NCBI GenBank assembly: GCA_910585015.1
Contig: CAJUCT010000006.1
Coordinates: 56,236 to 120,235 of the forward strand
Reading direction: 5' to 3'
DNA from: an uncultured Acetatifactor sp.
Lineage (GTDB): Bacteria > Bacillota > Clostridia > Lachnospirales > Lachnospiraceae
DNA length: 64,000 bases
The notes beneath the pieces are model-generated. The model was given only the letters and a program-made list of their open reading frames with translations. It did not search any database and was not told the DNA's origin. Positions 1 to 9,124 of the stretch are shown here, piece by piece. The position numbers were made by a program, and so were the translations under genes. Numbering within the stretch: position 1 is the stretch's first letter; each line of letters begins with the position of its first letter.

Positions 1-579
1 ACCACCCTCCGCAAGCTGGGATCCTACCTGCAGGGACATCCCTGTGTACACATTCCCGGTGTGGACATGTCCTCCGGATCTCTGGGACAGGGCATTTCCG
101 CAGCAGTGGGCATGGCGCTGGGCGCAAAGCTGGATAACAGGGATTTCCGTGTATATACCGTGCTGGGAGACGGCGAGTTGGAAGAGGGCCAGGTGTGGGA
201 GGCTTCCATGTTTGCCGGGCACCGCAAGCTGGACAATCTGTGCGTGATCGTGGACAACAATAATCTGCAGATCGACGGCCCTATTGACCAGGTCTGTTCC
301 CCCTACCCCATTGACAAGAAATTCGAGGCGTTCAATTTCCATGTGATCAATATTGATGCCCATGATTTTGACCAGATCAGAGCCGCATTTAAGGAGGCTA
401 AAGAGACCAAGGGTATGCCCACCTGTATCGTGATGCACAGCTTAAAGGGCAAGGGTGTCTCCTTCATGGAGAACAGTGTGGACTGGCACGGCAAGGCTCC
501 GAGTGATGAGGAGTATGCGGTGGCTATGGCCGATCTGGACAAGATCGCGGCAGAATTAGAGAAGGAGGGTCAGGCGTAA
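1..579 (+). CDS. Transketolase, N-terminal subunit (5' end cut by window edge)
   Basis: This is the thiamine-diphosphate-binding half of a split transketolase, which moves two-carbon ketol units between sugar phosphates in the non-oxidative pentose phosphate pathway in the cytoplasm. The reading frame is open from base 1, so the start lies outside the window and 192 residues remain. Visible family signatures are the GVDMSSGSLGQG block, which begins at about base 55, and the cofactor motif GDGELEEGQVWEA followed by a DNNNLQIDG segment. The stop codon overlaps the ATG of the next gene by one base (TAATG), so the two halves are translationally coupled and should form one enzyme. The pair is typical of Clostridia. 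The assignment is firm; which subunit symbol applies cannot be told. Confidence 0.95.
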   Translation, partial: TTLRKLGSYLQGHPCVHIPGVDMSSGSLGQGISAAVGMALGAKLDNRDFRVYTVLGDGELEEGQVWEASMFAGHRKLDNLCVIVDNNNLQIDGPIDQVCSPYPIDKKFEAFNFHVINIDAHDFDQIRAAFKEAKETKGMPTCIVMHSLKGKGVSFMENSVDWHGKAPSDEEYAVAMADLDKIAAELEKEGQA

Positions 580-1520
580 TGGCAGACACAATCAAGAAAA
601 TCGCAACTCGTGAAAGCTATGGCAATGCGCTTAAGGAGCTGGCCGAGGAGTTCCCCCAGCTGGTAGTGCTGGATGCCGATCTGGCAGCTGCCACCAAGAC
701 CGGGATTTTTAAGAAGGCTTATCCCGACAGACATATCGACTGCGGTATCGCAGAGTGCAACATGGTGGGCATTGCGGCAGGGCTGGCATCCGTGGGCAAG
801 ATTCCCTTTGTGAGTTCCTTTGCCATGTTTGCGGCAGGACGTGCCTATGAGCAGGTGCGCAACTCCGTGGGATATCCCCATTTGAATGTAAAGATAGGCG
901 CAACCCACGCCGGCATCACCGTGGGCGAGGACGGTGCGACCCACCAGTGTAATGAGGATTTGGCGCTGATGCGGACCATTCCCGGCATGGTGGTAATGTG
1001 CCCCTCCGATGATGTGGAAGCCAAGGCGGCGGTGCGCGCGGCTTTGGAGTATGAAGGCCCTGTGTACATCCGGTTCGGCCGTGCCGCAGTGCCTGTGATC
1101 AATGACAAGCCAAATTATAAGTTTGAGATCGGCAAGGGCACCGTGGTGAGAGAAGGCAGCGATGTGACCATCGTGGCCACCGGCATCTGTGTGGATTCCG
1201 CCCTGGGGGCGGCGGAGAAGCTGGCAGCGGAAGGTATCAGCGCAGAGGTGGTGAATATCTGCACCATCAAGCCTCTGGATGAGGAGATCATTATTAACAG
1301 CGCCAAGAAGACCGGCAAGGTAGTGACCGTAGAGGAGCATTCCGTTATCGGAGGCTTGGGCAGCGCAGTATGTGACTGCCTGTGTGCGAATCTGCCTACT
1401 AGCGTGAAAAAGCTGGGTATGCAGGACGTGTTCGGCGAGTCCGGTTCCGCTGCGGCCCTGGTGGCAAAGTATGGCTTGGACGCAGAGGGCGTGTACAAGT
1501 CGGTTAAGGAATTTTTGTAA
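579..1520 (+). CDS. Transketolase, C-terminal subunit
   Basis: This is the second half of the split transketolase (313 residues), carrying the pyrimidine-binding domain and the C-terminal transketolase domain. The GIAECNMVGIAAGLA block, with the conserved Glu that activates thiamine, and the ATHAGITVGEDGATHQ block identify the family. The C-terminal domain (about residues 190-310) includes the VVTVEEHSVIGGLGSAV segment typical of transketolase and DXS-like proteins. It begins one base inside the stop of the upstream subunit. Length is normal for this stand-alone subunit. An intrinsic terminator follows directly, so the transcription unit ends here. Confidence 0.95.
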   Translation: MADTIKKIATRESYGNALKELAEEFPQLVVLDADLAAATKTGIFKKAYPDRHIDCGIAECNMVGIAAGLASVGKIPFVSSFAMFAAGRAYEQVRNSVGYPHLNVKIGATHAGITVGEDGATHQCNEDLALMRTIPGMVVMCPSDDVEAKAAVRAALEYEGPVYIRFGRAAVPVINDKPNYKFEIGKGTVVREGSDVTIVATGICVDSALGAAEKLAAEGISAEVVNICTIKPLDEEIIINSAKKTGKVVTVEEHSVIGGLGSAVCDCLCANLPTSVKKLGMQDVFGESGSAAALVAKYGLDAEGVYKSVKEFL

Positions 1521-1530
1521 GACAGGATAA

Positions 1531-1563
1531 AAGGGAGCTGTTGCGGAAGCAACAGCTCTTTAT
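1531..1563 (+). terminator. Intrinsic terminator of the transketolase pair
   Basis: A 10-bp perfect stem (1535-1544 with 1549-1558) closes a GGAA loop and is followed by TTTAT. It lies 14 bases after the transketolase stop codon, where a transcript end is expected. Confidence 0.8.
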
Positions 1564-1691
1564 CTGTGCGGGCAGATGGATTTTCAATTAACAATTTCTT
1601 AAGAAATTTTAAGAATTAATAGAGGATTATGATGCAATTTCATGCTATACTCAACTCATAAACGACAGAGAAAGAGGGTAGGATACGGAAA

Positions 1692-2978
1692 ATGGGGGCA
1701 TTGTATAACGAGAATGATGAGTTGGATTTTACATTCTTGCGGCAAAGCGCGAGGCAGCAGCCGAGAGGAGCGGCAGCGGGGCGGCGGATGGATGACAGTG
1801 AGAGGGATCAGATGGCAAATCTGATATCGGAGCGCAGGCAAGGGCGAACCGGCCAGGGCCAGGCGATTAGGGGCGGGCAGGGACAAGCTGCGCAGGGCAG
1901 AAGCAGGCAGGGACAAGCTGCGCAGGGCAGAAGCAGGCAGGGACAAACTGTGCAGGGCAGAAGCGGGCAGGGACAAACTGTGCAGGGCAGAAACGGGCAG
2001 GGACAAACTGCGCAGGGCAGAAGCAGGCAGGGACAAACTGCGCAGGGCAGAAACGGGCAGGGACAAACTGCGCAGGGCAGAAGCGGACAAGTACAGGCAT
2101 ATCAGGCTTCAGGCAGTCAAAGACGGACCAGCCAGGGCGGAAGCAGGCATAGCCAGCCAGCCCCAAGCGCTTCAAGGCAGGGACATACAAGACGTCCGCA
2201 GACCATGCAGGAGAAGCAAGGCCAAAGGCAGGCAGCGGCCCTTGCCAGAAAGAAGCGCCGTCTTCGCCGTCAGAAGCAGTTATTGGCGTTATCAATGTGT
2301 ATTCTGCTGACAGGAACTGCTTTTGCCGTACTTCAGCTGCGACAGGGGGAAAAGGATCCCAAAGTAGAGACAGAGACCGGCGGCCAGACAATGCTCCCGG
2401 TGCAGGCGGAGGGGGCAAGCGAGGATTACGTATGGGGAACCGTCCAGGGCATTCCGGAGAGCCAGTACAATCAGCATCCGGACTGGACCGAGGATTTTCT
2501 GACTGTCAGTGAGTATTCCCGCCCCGGAGAAGCGCTGGAAGAGGTCAAAAACATATTTGTACATTACACAGCCAATTTGAATACCAGTGCAGCCCAAAAC
2601 CGAAGTTATTTCGAGAATTTGAAAGACCGGCACGATGTTCCGGGTGCCAGCGCCCATTTTATCATCGGCATTGAAGGAGAGATCTTACAGATTGTGCCGC
2701 TGGACGAGATTGCCTATGCGGTACAGACTCGAAATCAGGATTCTATTTCCATCGAGTGCTGTTATAAATATGAGAACGGGCAATTCACACAGGAAACATA
2801 CGACAGTTTGATTGCGTTGCTGGCATGGCTGGTAAATACATATGAATTGGAGCCGGACGATATCCTGCGGCACTACGACTGCGGCGGCAAGAAGTGCCCG
2901 CTGTACTATGTGGACCATGAAGACGCCTGGAGAATCCTGAAGCAGGATGTGGCAAAGCGCATGTCACTCACGCAGTGA
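1692..2978 (+). CDS. Membrane-anchored N-acetylmuramoyl-L-alanine amidase (Amidase_2) with repeat-rich cytoplasmic tail
   Basis: This 428-residue protein is predicted to cut the amide bond between muramic acid and the stem peptide of peptidoglycan. Residues 1-195 are hydrophilic and include about seven copies of a ten-residue Q/G/R-rich unit (QGRSRQGQTA type). One membrane segment spans about residues 196-217, and the outer part ends in an Amidase_2/PGRP domain (about 280-420). Likely zinc ligands are His291 in FVHYTAN, His394 in RHYDC and Cys402 in KKCPLYY. The chosen ATG follows a weak purine-rich site. An extended -10 (TGCTATACT, ending at 1651) lies upstream. The catalytic part is clear; the role of the basic repetitive tail, which should face the cytoplasm, is unknown. 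Confidence 0.85.
   Translation: MGALYNENDELDFTFLRQSARQQPRGAAAGRRMDDSERDQMANLISERRQGRTGQGQAIRGGQGQAAQGRSRQGQAAQGRSRQGQTVQGRSGQGQTVQGRNGQGQTAQGRSRQGQTAQGRNGQGQTAQGRSGQVQAYQASGSQRRTSQGGSRHSQPAPSASRQGHTRRPQTMQEKQGQRQAAALARKKRRLRRQKQLLALSMCILLTGTAFAVLQLRQGEKDPKVETETGGQTMLPVQAEGASEDYVWGTVQGIPESQYNQHPDWTEDFLTVSEYSRPGEALEEVKNIFVHYTANLNTSAAQNRSYFENLKDRHDVPGASAHFIIGIEGEILQIVPLDEIAYAVQTRNQDSISIECCYKYENGQFTQETYDSLIALLAWLVNTYELEPDDILRHYDCGGKKCPLYYVDHEDAWRILKQDVAKRMSLTQ
1876..2090 (+). repeat. 30-bp in-frame tandem repeat inside the amidase gene
   Basis: About seven copies of a 30-bp unit occur here; the block GGACAARCTG recurs at 1881, 1911, 1941, 1971, 2001, 2031 and 2061. Copies differ at only a few bases and keep the reading frame, so copy number could change by slippage without breaking the protein. 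Confidence 0.95.
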
Positions 2979-3077
2979 CATGCCAGAAAACAGTTGCTAT
3001 ACCGGGGGGAATTTGGTAAAATATTCAGTGAGGTAGCAGATGACTTCTGAAGTGGAGAGAAAGTTGAGGACATGCCT

Positions 3078-3725
3078 ATGAATATTTTATCTCCTTCCAT
3101 CTTGGCTGCGGATTTCTGGCAGCTGGGGCGGCAGATAGAGCAGGTGCGGCAAGCAGGCGCACAATATTTACATATAGACGTGATGGACGGCATTTTTGTG
3201 CCCTCCATCTCTTTTGGGATGCCGGTGATCACTTCCCTGCGGGAGCGGACCGACATTTTTTTTGATGTTCATATTATGATACAGGAACCGGAGCGGTACG
3301 CGGCGCAGTTTGTGTCCTGCGGTGCGGATATGGTAACTTTCCATCTGGAGGCCACAGATCATGTGCAGGAGACCATAGACGCTGTCCGGCAGGCCGGGGC
3401 CAAGGTGGGCGTCAGCATCAGGCCGGGTACGCCCGTGGAGGCGGCACTGCCCTGGCTGGAACAGGTGGACATGGTGTTGGTAATGACGGTGGAGCCGGGC
3501 TTTGGAGGCCAGAAATATATGGATATCTGCACGGAAAAAATCCGGCGTGTGAGGAGTGCCATTACGCAAATGGGCCTGGCGGTGGATGTGGAGATTGACG
3601 GCGGCGTGACGGCGGAAAACATTCATATTCCTCTGGAGGCAGGAGCCAACGTGATTGTGGCGGGATCGGCGGTGTTCCATGGGGATATTGAGAAGAACAT
3701 TAGAGTATTGATGTCGCGGATGTAG
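3078..3725 (+). CDS. rpe: Ribulose-phosphate 3-epimerase
   Basis: This 215-residue TIM-barrel enzyme interconverts D-ribulose 5-phosphate and D-xylulose 5-phosphate, feeding the transketolase encoded just upstream. Family signatures are the N-terminal LSPSILAADF, the metal-binding HIDVMDG with FVPSISFG, DVHIMI, the MTVEPGFGGQ loop and the C-terminal DGGV and VAGSAVF phosphate-binding segments. I start at ATG 3078 because the GAGG site is then eight bases away and the protein begins MNILSPS as in relatives; an in-frame ATG at 3072 is too close to that site. It sits about 100 bp after the amidase gene and may share its transcript. Confidence 0.95.
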   Translation: MNILSPSILAADFWQLGRQIEQVRQAGAQYLHIDVMDGIFVPSISFGMPVITSLRERTDIFFDVHIMIQEPERYAAQFVSCGADMVTFHLEATDHVQETIDAVRQAGAKVGVSIRPGTPVEAALPWLEQVDMVLVMTVEPGFGGQKYMDICTEKIRRVRSAITQMGLAVDVEIDGGVTAENIHIPLEAGANVIVAGSAVFHGDIEKNIRVLMSRM

Positions 3726-3790
3726 TGACAGGAAAGCGCATTAACGCAATAGCACGGGCCTGGCCTGAGGTATGCGGGAAAGAGGGGAGT

Positions 3791-6700
3791 ATGAATCGGA
3801 AAGTACTTTTTAATACAGGATGGCGTTTTGCCAAGACCGCATTGGGGGTGTCCTATGAACAAAAAGAGGTCTGGCAGGTGAACTTAAAGCCTGTGGCGCT
3901 GCCCCATGACTGGCTGATATGGCAGACGGATAAGCTGTACGAGGACGGCATCGGCTGGTATGTGAGGGACTGGCAGGTGGGGAAAAAGGCCGGAGAGCGG
4001 ATCCATCTGCGCTTTGACGGAGTGTATATGGATTCCGCACTCTATGTCAATGATCAGTTGGTGGGGGAGTGGAAGTACGGATATTCCACTTTTGAATACG
4101 ATGTGACGGATGCCCTGCGGGAGGGGGAAAACAGGCTGGTCCTGCGGGTGGTGCATCAGTCTCCCAACAGCCGCTGGTACAGCGGCGCAGGCATATACCG
4201 GAATGTGTGGCTGGTGACGGTGCCGGAGGTACATATAGCCACTGACGGCATCTATCTGTCCACCAGGAAGGCGGATCAGGGCTTTACGCTGCAGATAGAA
4301 ACGGAACTGGTGGACGGACAGGGCGGCGCGCCGGATTTGGCGGAAGGAAAATATCAGCTTCGTTATACGTTGTCGGATGGTCCGCGGAAGGAAGCGGAAG
4401 ATATCCCAAGGGATGAGGCGCAGGCAGAAGCAGATGGCGATTCTGAAGAAGGCGGACGCCAGACGGAGGGCGCGGCAGGGCAGATTTGGCAGCACCTTTT
4501 GGATTGCCGCCGGGAAGATGCCCTTGCGGACGACAGAGTGGTGCTGTCCCCGGACGGACGCAGGCTGGACCATGGCGCCCGGTTCGACAGCAGCTATGTT
4601 GTGGAGCATCCTCATCTGTGGGATGTGGAAGATCCCTGTCTGTATACCTTGCAGGTGGAACTGCTGGAGGGAGGCCGGGTCATTCAGAGAGAGAACCTGA
4701 AAGTGGGCTTTTGCAGCAAGGAATTTACGCCTCAGGAAGGTTTTCTGTTAAATGGACGGAAGCTGCGTCTGAACGGTGTGTGCGAACATCATGATTTGGG
4801 GGCGCTGGGGGCCGCTTTCTCCGGGGAGGCCATGCGCAGGAAATTCCTGAAGCTGCGCAGCATGGGGGTAAATGCCCTGCGAACTTCCCACAATATGCCC
4901 GCGCCGGAGGTTATGGAATTGGCGGACGAACTGGGTTTCCTGGTGATTGCGGAAGCCTTTGACATGTGGGAAATGCCCAAGACCCAGTATGATTATGCCC
5001 GCTTTTTTGTGGACTGGGCGGGGACTGACGTGCGCAGCTGGGTGCGTCGGGACCGCAGCCATGTGAGCCTGCTGATGTGGAGTATCGGTAACGAGATATA
5101 TGATACCCATGCCAGTGAACATGGACAGGAGATTACCCGCAGGCTGGTGGACTATGTGCGGGAACATGACCCCAGGGAGAATGCCCCATGTACCATCGGC
5201 AGCAATTTCATGCCCTGGGAGGGAGCGCAGAAGTGTGCGGACATCACCAAGATGGCAGGGTACAACTATGCGGAACGCTATTACGAGGAGCATCACAGGG
5301 AGCATCCCGACTGGGTGATCTACGGCAGCGAGACGGCTTCCGTGGTAAAGAGCCGGGGTATTTACCATTTTCCGCTGAAGCGTTCCATCCTGACGGACGA
5401 GGACGAACAATGTTCCTCTCTGGGCAACAGCGCCACCAGCTGGGGGGCTGCGAACGAGGAGTATTGCATTACCAGGGACAGGGATACGCCCTATTCCTGT
5501 GGGCAATTTCTGTGGACCGGCTTTGACTATATCGGAGAGCCTACTCCCTACCAGACCAAGAACAGCTACTTCGGACAGATAGACACGGCAGGGATACCCA
5601 AGGATGCCTACTATATTTACAAGGGGGAGTGGACCGATGGAAAAAAGGAGCCCTTTGTCCATATATTCCCCTACTGGGATTTCAACATGGGGCAACTCAT
5701 AGATGTGCGTATCGCCAGCAATCAGCCCAGGGTGGAACTGTTCGAGAACGGCGTATCCTGCGGCGTATGTGAGATATCACATGAGGAAGGGACGGGAAGC
5801 GTACTGACGGGTGATTGGACGCTGCGGTACAAACCGGGCACGATCTGCGCAGTGGCCTATGACCAGGAGGGTCGGGAGGTGGCACGGGAGCGCCGCAGCA
5901 CCAGCGGCGAGACTGCGGCGTTGGTGTTGAAAGCTGAGAAAATGCAGGGCAACCGCATATTGACCTGGCAGGGAAGTCCTGCCGGCGGATTGCAGGCCAT
6001 TCCTACGGACTGCATGACTTTGACGGCCAACGGGGAGGATATGCTGTTTGTGGAGATCTCCGCAGTGGACGAAAACGGCTGCCAGGTGGAGAACGCCAGT
6101 GATTATGTGGAGGTAGAAGTTACCGGGCCGGGGCGCTTGGTGGGGCTGGACAATGGGGACAGCACAGACTATGATCCCTATAAAGGCACCATCCGCAAGC
6201 TGTTCAGCGGCAGACTGGTGGCAATGGTTGCAGCGGAAGACCGGCCGGGAGAAATCAAGGTGACAGTGAGGGATGCCCAAAAGAGCGTTCATCTGGGAGA
6301 ACTGCCGGCCTGCACCAAAGAGGACAAGAGCAGTTATGTACAAAAGATTCGGCAAGCCGAGACGGCGGATATCCTACAGGAGGCAAGTCTGTCCATAACG
6401 GTGGTGCCTGGCGGGACTCGGGAAGGCTTGGCTTTGATGCCTCAAAACAGTTTTATGCCTCTGGCGCAGGTGCCCGTGGGATTTGTGCCTGTGCGTAAGC
6501 TGGAACTGGTTCAAGCCAAAGAAGATATGGGGAACCCGGAGAATCAACAGCATGTCTGGACGATCTTAGGTCCGAAGAAAAGGCAGGTTACCGTACAGGC
6601 CATCTGCCATCCTGCTTCCGCCACGGATCAGGAGATTATCTGGAGAGCGGTCAATGCCTCCGGAATTGAAACCAATGTGGCCAGCGTGGAGGCTCAGGGC

Positions 6701-7582
6701 GACAGGGCAGTGATTACGGCCTTGGGAGACGGGAAATTTAATGTACGCTGCATGGTGAAAAACGGCACGGACAAGGTGAAGTTGATCTCCCAAATGGAAT
6801 TTGTCATTCAAGACATGGGTCCGGCAACCATAGATCCTTATTCCTTTGTGGTGGGCGGACTGTTCAACTGTCAGCAGGGCACGGTGCTCAGCGGCATCCA
6901 GAACGCTGCATCCACTGCCAGAGAGGGTTTCACCGCAGTGGGATATTCCGGTTTGGATTTTGGCGATTACGGATCCGATGAAATTACGGTATCTATTTTT
7001 GCCAATTCCAATGATCCCCAGTTCATCCAGTTCTGGGAGGGACTGCCGGGTGAGGAGGGGAGCGAACTGCTGTATGACGGTGTGTACCATAAACAGAGTC
7101 AGTGGCAGGTGTTCCAGCCTGAGACCTATAAGCTGAAGAAGCGCCTGCGGGGACAGACCACTCTCAGCATCTGCACCAAAGCATCCATGGAACTGGGCGG
7201 TTTTAACTTTACCAGAATAAATAAAGCCTTTGCCCGGCTTTATGTGGTGGAGAACAGACAGATTTACGGAGACAGCTTCACCGTGACGAAAGAAGCCATA
7301 GAGGGTATCGGAAACAATGTGTCCCTGGAATATGCGGATATGGATTTCGGCGAGCAGGGTGTCAGCAGGATCACAATCTGCGGCCGCACACCTTTGGCGA
7401 ACAATACGATCCATGTGCGGTTCGTCGGGGAGGAGAGTGTAAACCAGATTGTGGAATTTCCCCATGAGGAAGAGTATAGGGAGCATAGCTTCGACTTGCA
7501 GCCGGTAAAAGGGGTGCAAAAAGTGGTGTTTGTGTTCCTGCCTGGATGTGACTTTGATTTTAAGTGGTTCCGGTTTGAATGA
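3791..7582 (+). CDS. Large GH2-family glycosidase (beta-galactosidase-like) with C-terminal accessory domains
   Basis: This 1263-residue glycoside hydrolase family 2 enzyme probably removes beta-linked galactose or a related sugar from oligosaccharides. It has the usual N-terminal jelly-roll (with ALPHDWLI), an immunoglobulin-like linker and a TIM barrel. Glu435 in WSIGNE is the expected acid/base and Glu514 in YGSETAS the expected nucleophile. After about residue 640 come DUF4982-like and Ig-like segments, then two beta-rich modules (about 1025-1150 and 1160-1263) resembling CBM6-type carbohydrate-binding domains. No signal peptide is seen, so it is predicted to be cytoplasmic, which is odd for a protein with putative binding modules. 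ATG 3791 follows GAGGGG; the frame is open further upstream to 3725. Exact substrate cannot be told. Confidence 0.88.
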   Translation: MNRKVLFNTGWRFAKTALGVSYEQKEVWQVNLKPVALPHDWLIWQTDKLYEDGIGWYVRDWQVGKKAGERIHLRFDGVYMDSALYVNDQLVGEWKYGYSTFEYDVTDALREGENRLVLRVVHQSPNSRWYSGAGIYRNVWLVTVPEVHIATDGIYLSTRKADQGFTLQIETELVDGQGGAPDLAEGKYQLRYTLSDGPRKEAEDIPRDEAQAEADGDSEEGGRQTEGAAGQIWQHLLDCRREDALADDRVVLSPDGRRLDHGARFDSSYVVEHPHLWDVEDPCLYTLQVELLEGGRVIQRENLKVGFCSKEFTPQEGFLLNGRKLRLNGVCEHHDLGALGAAFSGEAMRRKFLKLRSMGVNALRTSHNMPAPEVMELADELGFLVIAEAFDMWEMPKTQYDYARFFVDWAGTDVRSWVRRDRSHVSLLMWSIGNEIYDTHASEHGQEITRRLVDYVREHDPRENAPCTIGSNFMPWEGAQKCADITKMAGYNYAERYYEEHHREHPDWVIYGSETASVVKSRGIYHFPLKRSILTDEDEQCSSLGNSATSWGAANEEYCITRDRDTPYSCGQFLWTGFDYIGEPTPYQTKNSYFGQIDTAGIPKDAYYIYKGEWTDGKKEPFVHIFPYWDFNMGQLIDVRIASNQPRVELFENGVSCGVCEISHEEGTGSVLTGDWTLRYKPGTICAVAYDQEGREVARERRSTSGETAALVLKAEKMQGNRILTWQGSPAGGLQAIPTDCMTLTANGEDMLFVEISAVDENGCQVENASDYVEVEVTGPGRLVGLDNGDSTDYDPYKGTIRKLFSGRLVAMVAAEDRPGEIKVTVRDAQKSVHLGELPACTKEDKSSYVQKIRQAETADILQEASLSITVVPGGTREGLALMPQNSFMPLAQVPVGFVPVRKLELVQAKEDMGNPENQQHVWTILGPKKRQVTVQAICHPASATDQEIIWRAVNASGIETNVASVEAQGDRAVITALGDGKFNVRCMVKNGTDKVKLISQMEFVIQDMGPATIDPYSFVVGGLFNCQQGTVLSGIQNAASTAREGFTAVGYSGLDFGDYGSDEITVSIFANSNDPQFIQFWEGLPGEEGSELLYDGVYHKQSQWQVFQPETYKLKKRLRGQTTLSICTKASMELGGFNFTRINKAFARLYVVENRQIYGDSFTVTKEAIEGIGNNVSLEYADMDFGEQGVSRITICGRTPLANNTIHVRFVGEESVNQIVEFPHEEEYREHSFDLQPVKGVQKVVFVFLPGCDFDFKWFRFE

Positions 7583-7633
7583 CGCCCGCCTCAATGCGTA
7601 TTAGCGCCGCCGGAATAAGGAAAGGTTATTATC

Positions 7634-8362
7634 TCATTCCTTGTCTATGGGGAAGAAAATTTTAGTAAGCGCATCCAGCAGGCATTCCACAGCGGCGCCA
7701 CCCAGGAAAATGATCCAGGTAATGTGCCATGCATGGGAGGAAAAGCTGATAACAAAATAGAAAATCACAATCAGCAGCCACATCAGACCTTCCAAACTGC
7801 CCTTGATCTGCTTGAAGCGCTTACGGCGCTGTTTTCTGCTCTCGGAATTGGAGACGGCTTGTCTGGCGGCATAATCAGCCAGTTCTGCAGGAGGCTGAAT
7901 CTGGTGGGCATACACCAGCAGCGAGACAGGCACAATGCAGATCAGCAGGGCGAGGCCAATTCCCAGCAGGTTTAGGTTTTGACCATGTATATAGATGAAT
8001 TTTACATTGTACCAGTACAGTAGAAAAGAGATCACCAGCACAGCCCCCGACAGCAGGAAAAGCCCTACGGACACGGCGGTAAGAGCGGCTTTTTTATCCT
8101 GAGCTTCCCGTGCCCACTGCAGATAGTAAGCCCGGGAATAGTCGTCGTCCGTGCCCATCTCCGCAAAAAGCTGCTGTACATCCCCAATGGAACTGATGAG
8201 CAGTTGAAATGCTTCGTCCTCGCCATATCCCCGCCGGATCAGATCGTTATATTTTTCCAGGGCATTGGCGATCAGTTCCTCCTTCAGTTCCAATGTGCGG
8301 CGGTTCACCGGCGCGCTCTCAAACAGTTGATCCATATATTTTCTGATTCGCAGATTATCCAT
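7634..8362 (-). CDS. HAAS/DUF1700-type membrane protein paired with PadR
   Basis: This 242-residue protein has an N-terminal helical HAAS-like region (about residues 1-75, with a YLEELxxxL-like start and a conserved IGDVQQLFAEM segment) and then four predicted membrane helices, two before and two after a basic cytoplasmic stretch. Proteins of this type are regularly encoded with a PadR repressor and are thought to act in membrane signalling or in adjusting a membrane process; no enzyme activity is known. ATG 8362 fits the family start. The ribosome site (GGAGG) is about 20 bases upstream, with a perfect hairpin between it and the ATG, which may affect translation. It is downstream of padR in the same operon. 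Confidence 0.75.
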   Translation of the reverse strand: MDNLRIRKYMDQLFESAPVNRRTLELKEELIANALEKYNDLIRRGYGEDEAFQLLISSIGDVQQLFAEMGTDDDYSRAYYLQWAREAQDKKAALTAVSVGLFLLSGAVLVISFLLYWYNVKFIYIHGQNLNLLGIGLALLICIVPVSLLVYAHQIQPPAELADYAARQAVSNSESRKQRRKRFKQIKGSLEGLMWLLIVIFYFVISFSSHAWHITWIIFLGGAAVECLLDALTKIFFPIDKE

Positions 8363-8424
8363 AATACCGGGCGCATGTATGCGCCCCCTCCTTTGCTCTA
8401 TTTTATTCAAACTGAGGTAAATCG

Positions 8425-8772
8425 TCAGGAATTTTCTCCGCACTGATCAAGTTCCAACAGTTTATCAATCATCACTTTGGCCTCGTTCCACTCTCGAAGC
8501 CCCTGCTCATAGGCTTTGCGTCCTTTTGGGGTGATGGAATAGTAGCGGCGGCGTGCCCCTGCTTTCTCGTCTCCCCAATAGGCGGTAATGTAGCCTGCCT
8601 GCTCCAGTCTGCGAAAGGCAGTATACAGGGTGGCCTCTTTCAGTTCATAGCGGTTATCCGTCTTGCGCAGAATATCCTTATTGATCTGGTAGCCATAGCT
8701 GTCATGCTCCATTAGGCTGGCCAGTATAATGGTCTCCGTGTGCCCGCGGATGATATCGGAGGTGATTGACAT
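8425..8772 (-). CDS. PadR-family transcriptional regulator
   Basis: This 115-residue winged-helix protein belongs to the PadR family of small-ligand-responsive repressors. The N-terminal DNA-binding part shows the family block SYGYQINKDI, the KEATLYTAFRRLEQAGYI recognition-helix region and ARRRYYSITPKG wing. The C-terminal helix (about 88-115) should provide dimerisation. It is the first gene of a leftward operon with the HAAS-domain membrane protein and is served by a near-perfect sigma-A promoter at 8878-8906. PadR repressors commonly control their own operon; an operator is likely near that promoter but I did not identify one with confidence. Confidence 0.92.
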   Translation of the reverse strand: MSITSDIIRGHTETIILASLMEHDSYGYQINKDILRKTDNRYELKEATLYTAFRRLEQAGYITAYWGDEKAGARRRYYSITPKGRKAYEQGLREWNEAKVMIDKLLELDQCGENS

Positions 8773-8877
8773 GAGTTTGGCCTTTCTTTTGGTGTGCAGA
8801 CAGATTCCGACTTCAAGCAGTTTGCCAGGTGAAATAGGAATGTGACGGCACAGGGATATTTTCTAGAATACGTTTAG

Positions 8878-8906
8878 ATTATAGAACAAGATACTTCGCC
8901 TGTCAA
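8878..8906 (-). promoter_or_regulatory. Consensus sigma-A promoter for the padR operon
   Basis: On the minus strand TTGACA (8901-8906) and TATAAT (8878-8883) are separated by exactly 17 bases, the full vegetative consensus. It reads into padR about 100 bases downstream. The rest of the 8773-9124 gap shows no gene; a TATAAT at about 9023 on the plus strand may serve the lipoprotein gene but lacks a good -35. Confidence 0.88.
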
Positions 8907-9124
8907 GGTATATAATTGCACAGACAGAGAATGAATCTCAGGATGACTGATCTCCTATCCGGAACAGGGATTTCCGTCTCTGTCCGCCAATAGCCTCCTC
9001 GCTTTTATACAGTTTAAAGGCCGATATAATAAACATTTTATATTTTGCCTATTAAGTTTTGCGTTTAATGTGACGAAGCCAATAATGGAACTTTATACTT
9101 TAAAATAGCAAAAATGAGGTAACC

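Noticed and set aside
1867..2418. Long minus-strand open frame opposite the amidase
   Set aside because: Shadow of the 30-bp repeat; the plus-strand product has clear domains.
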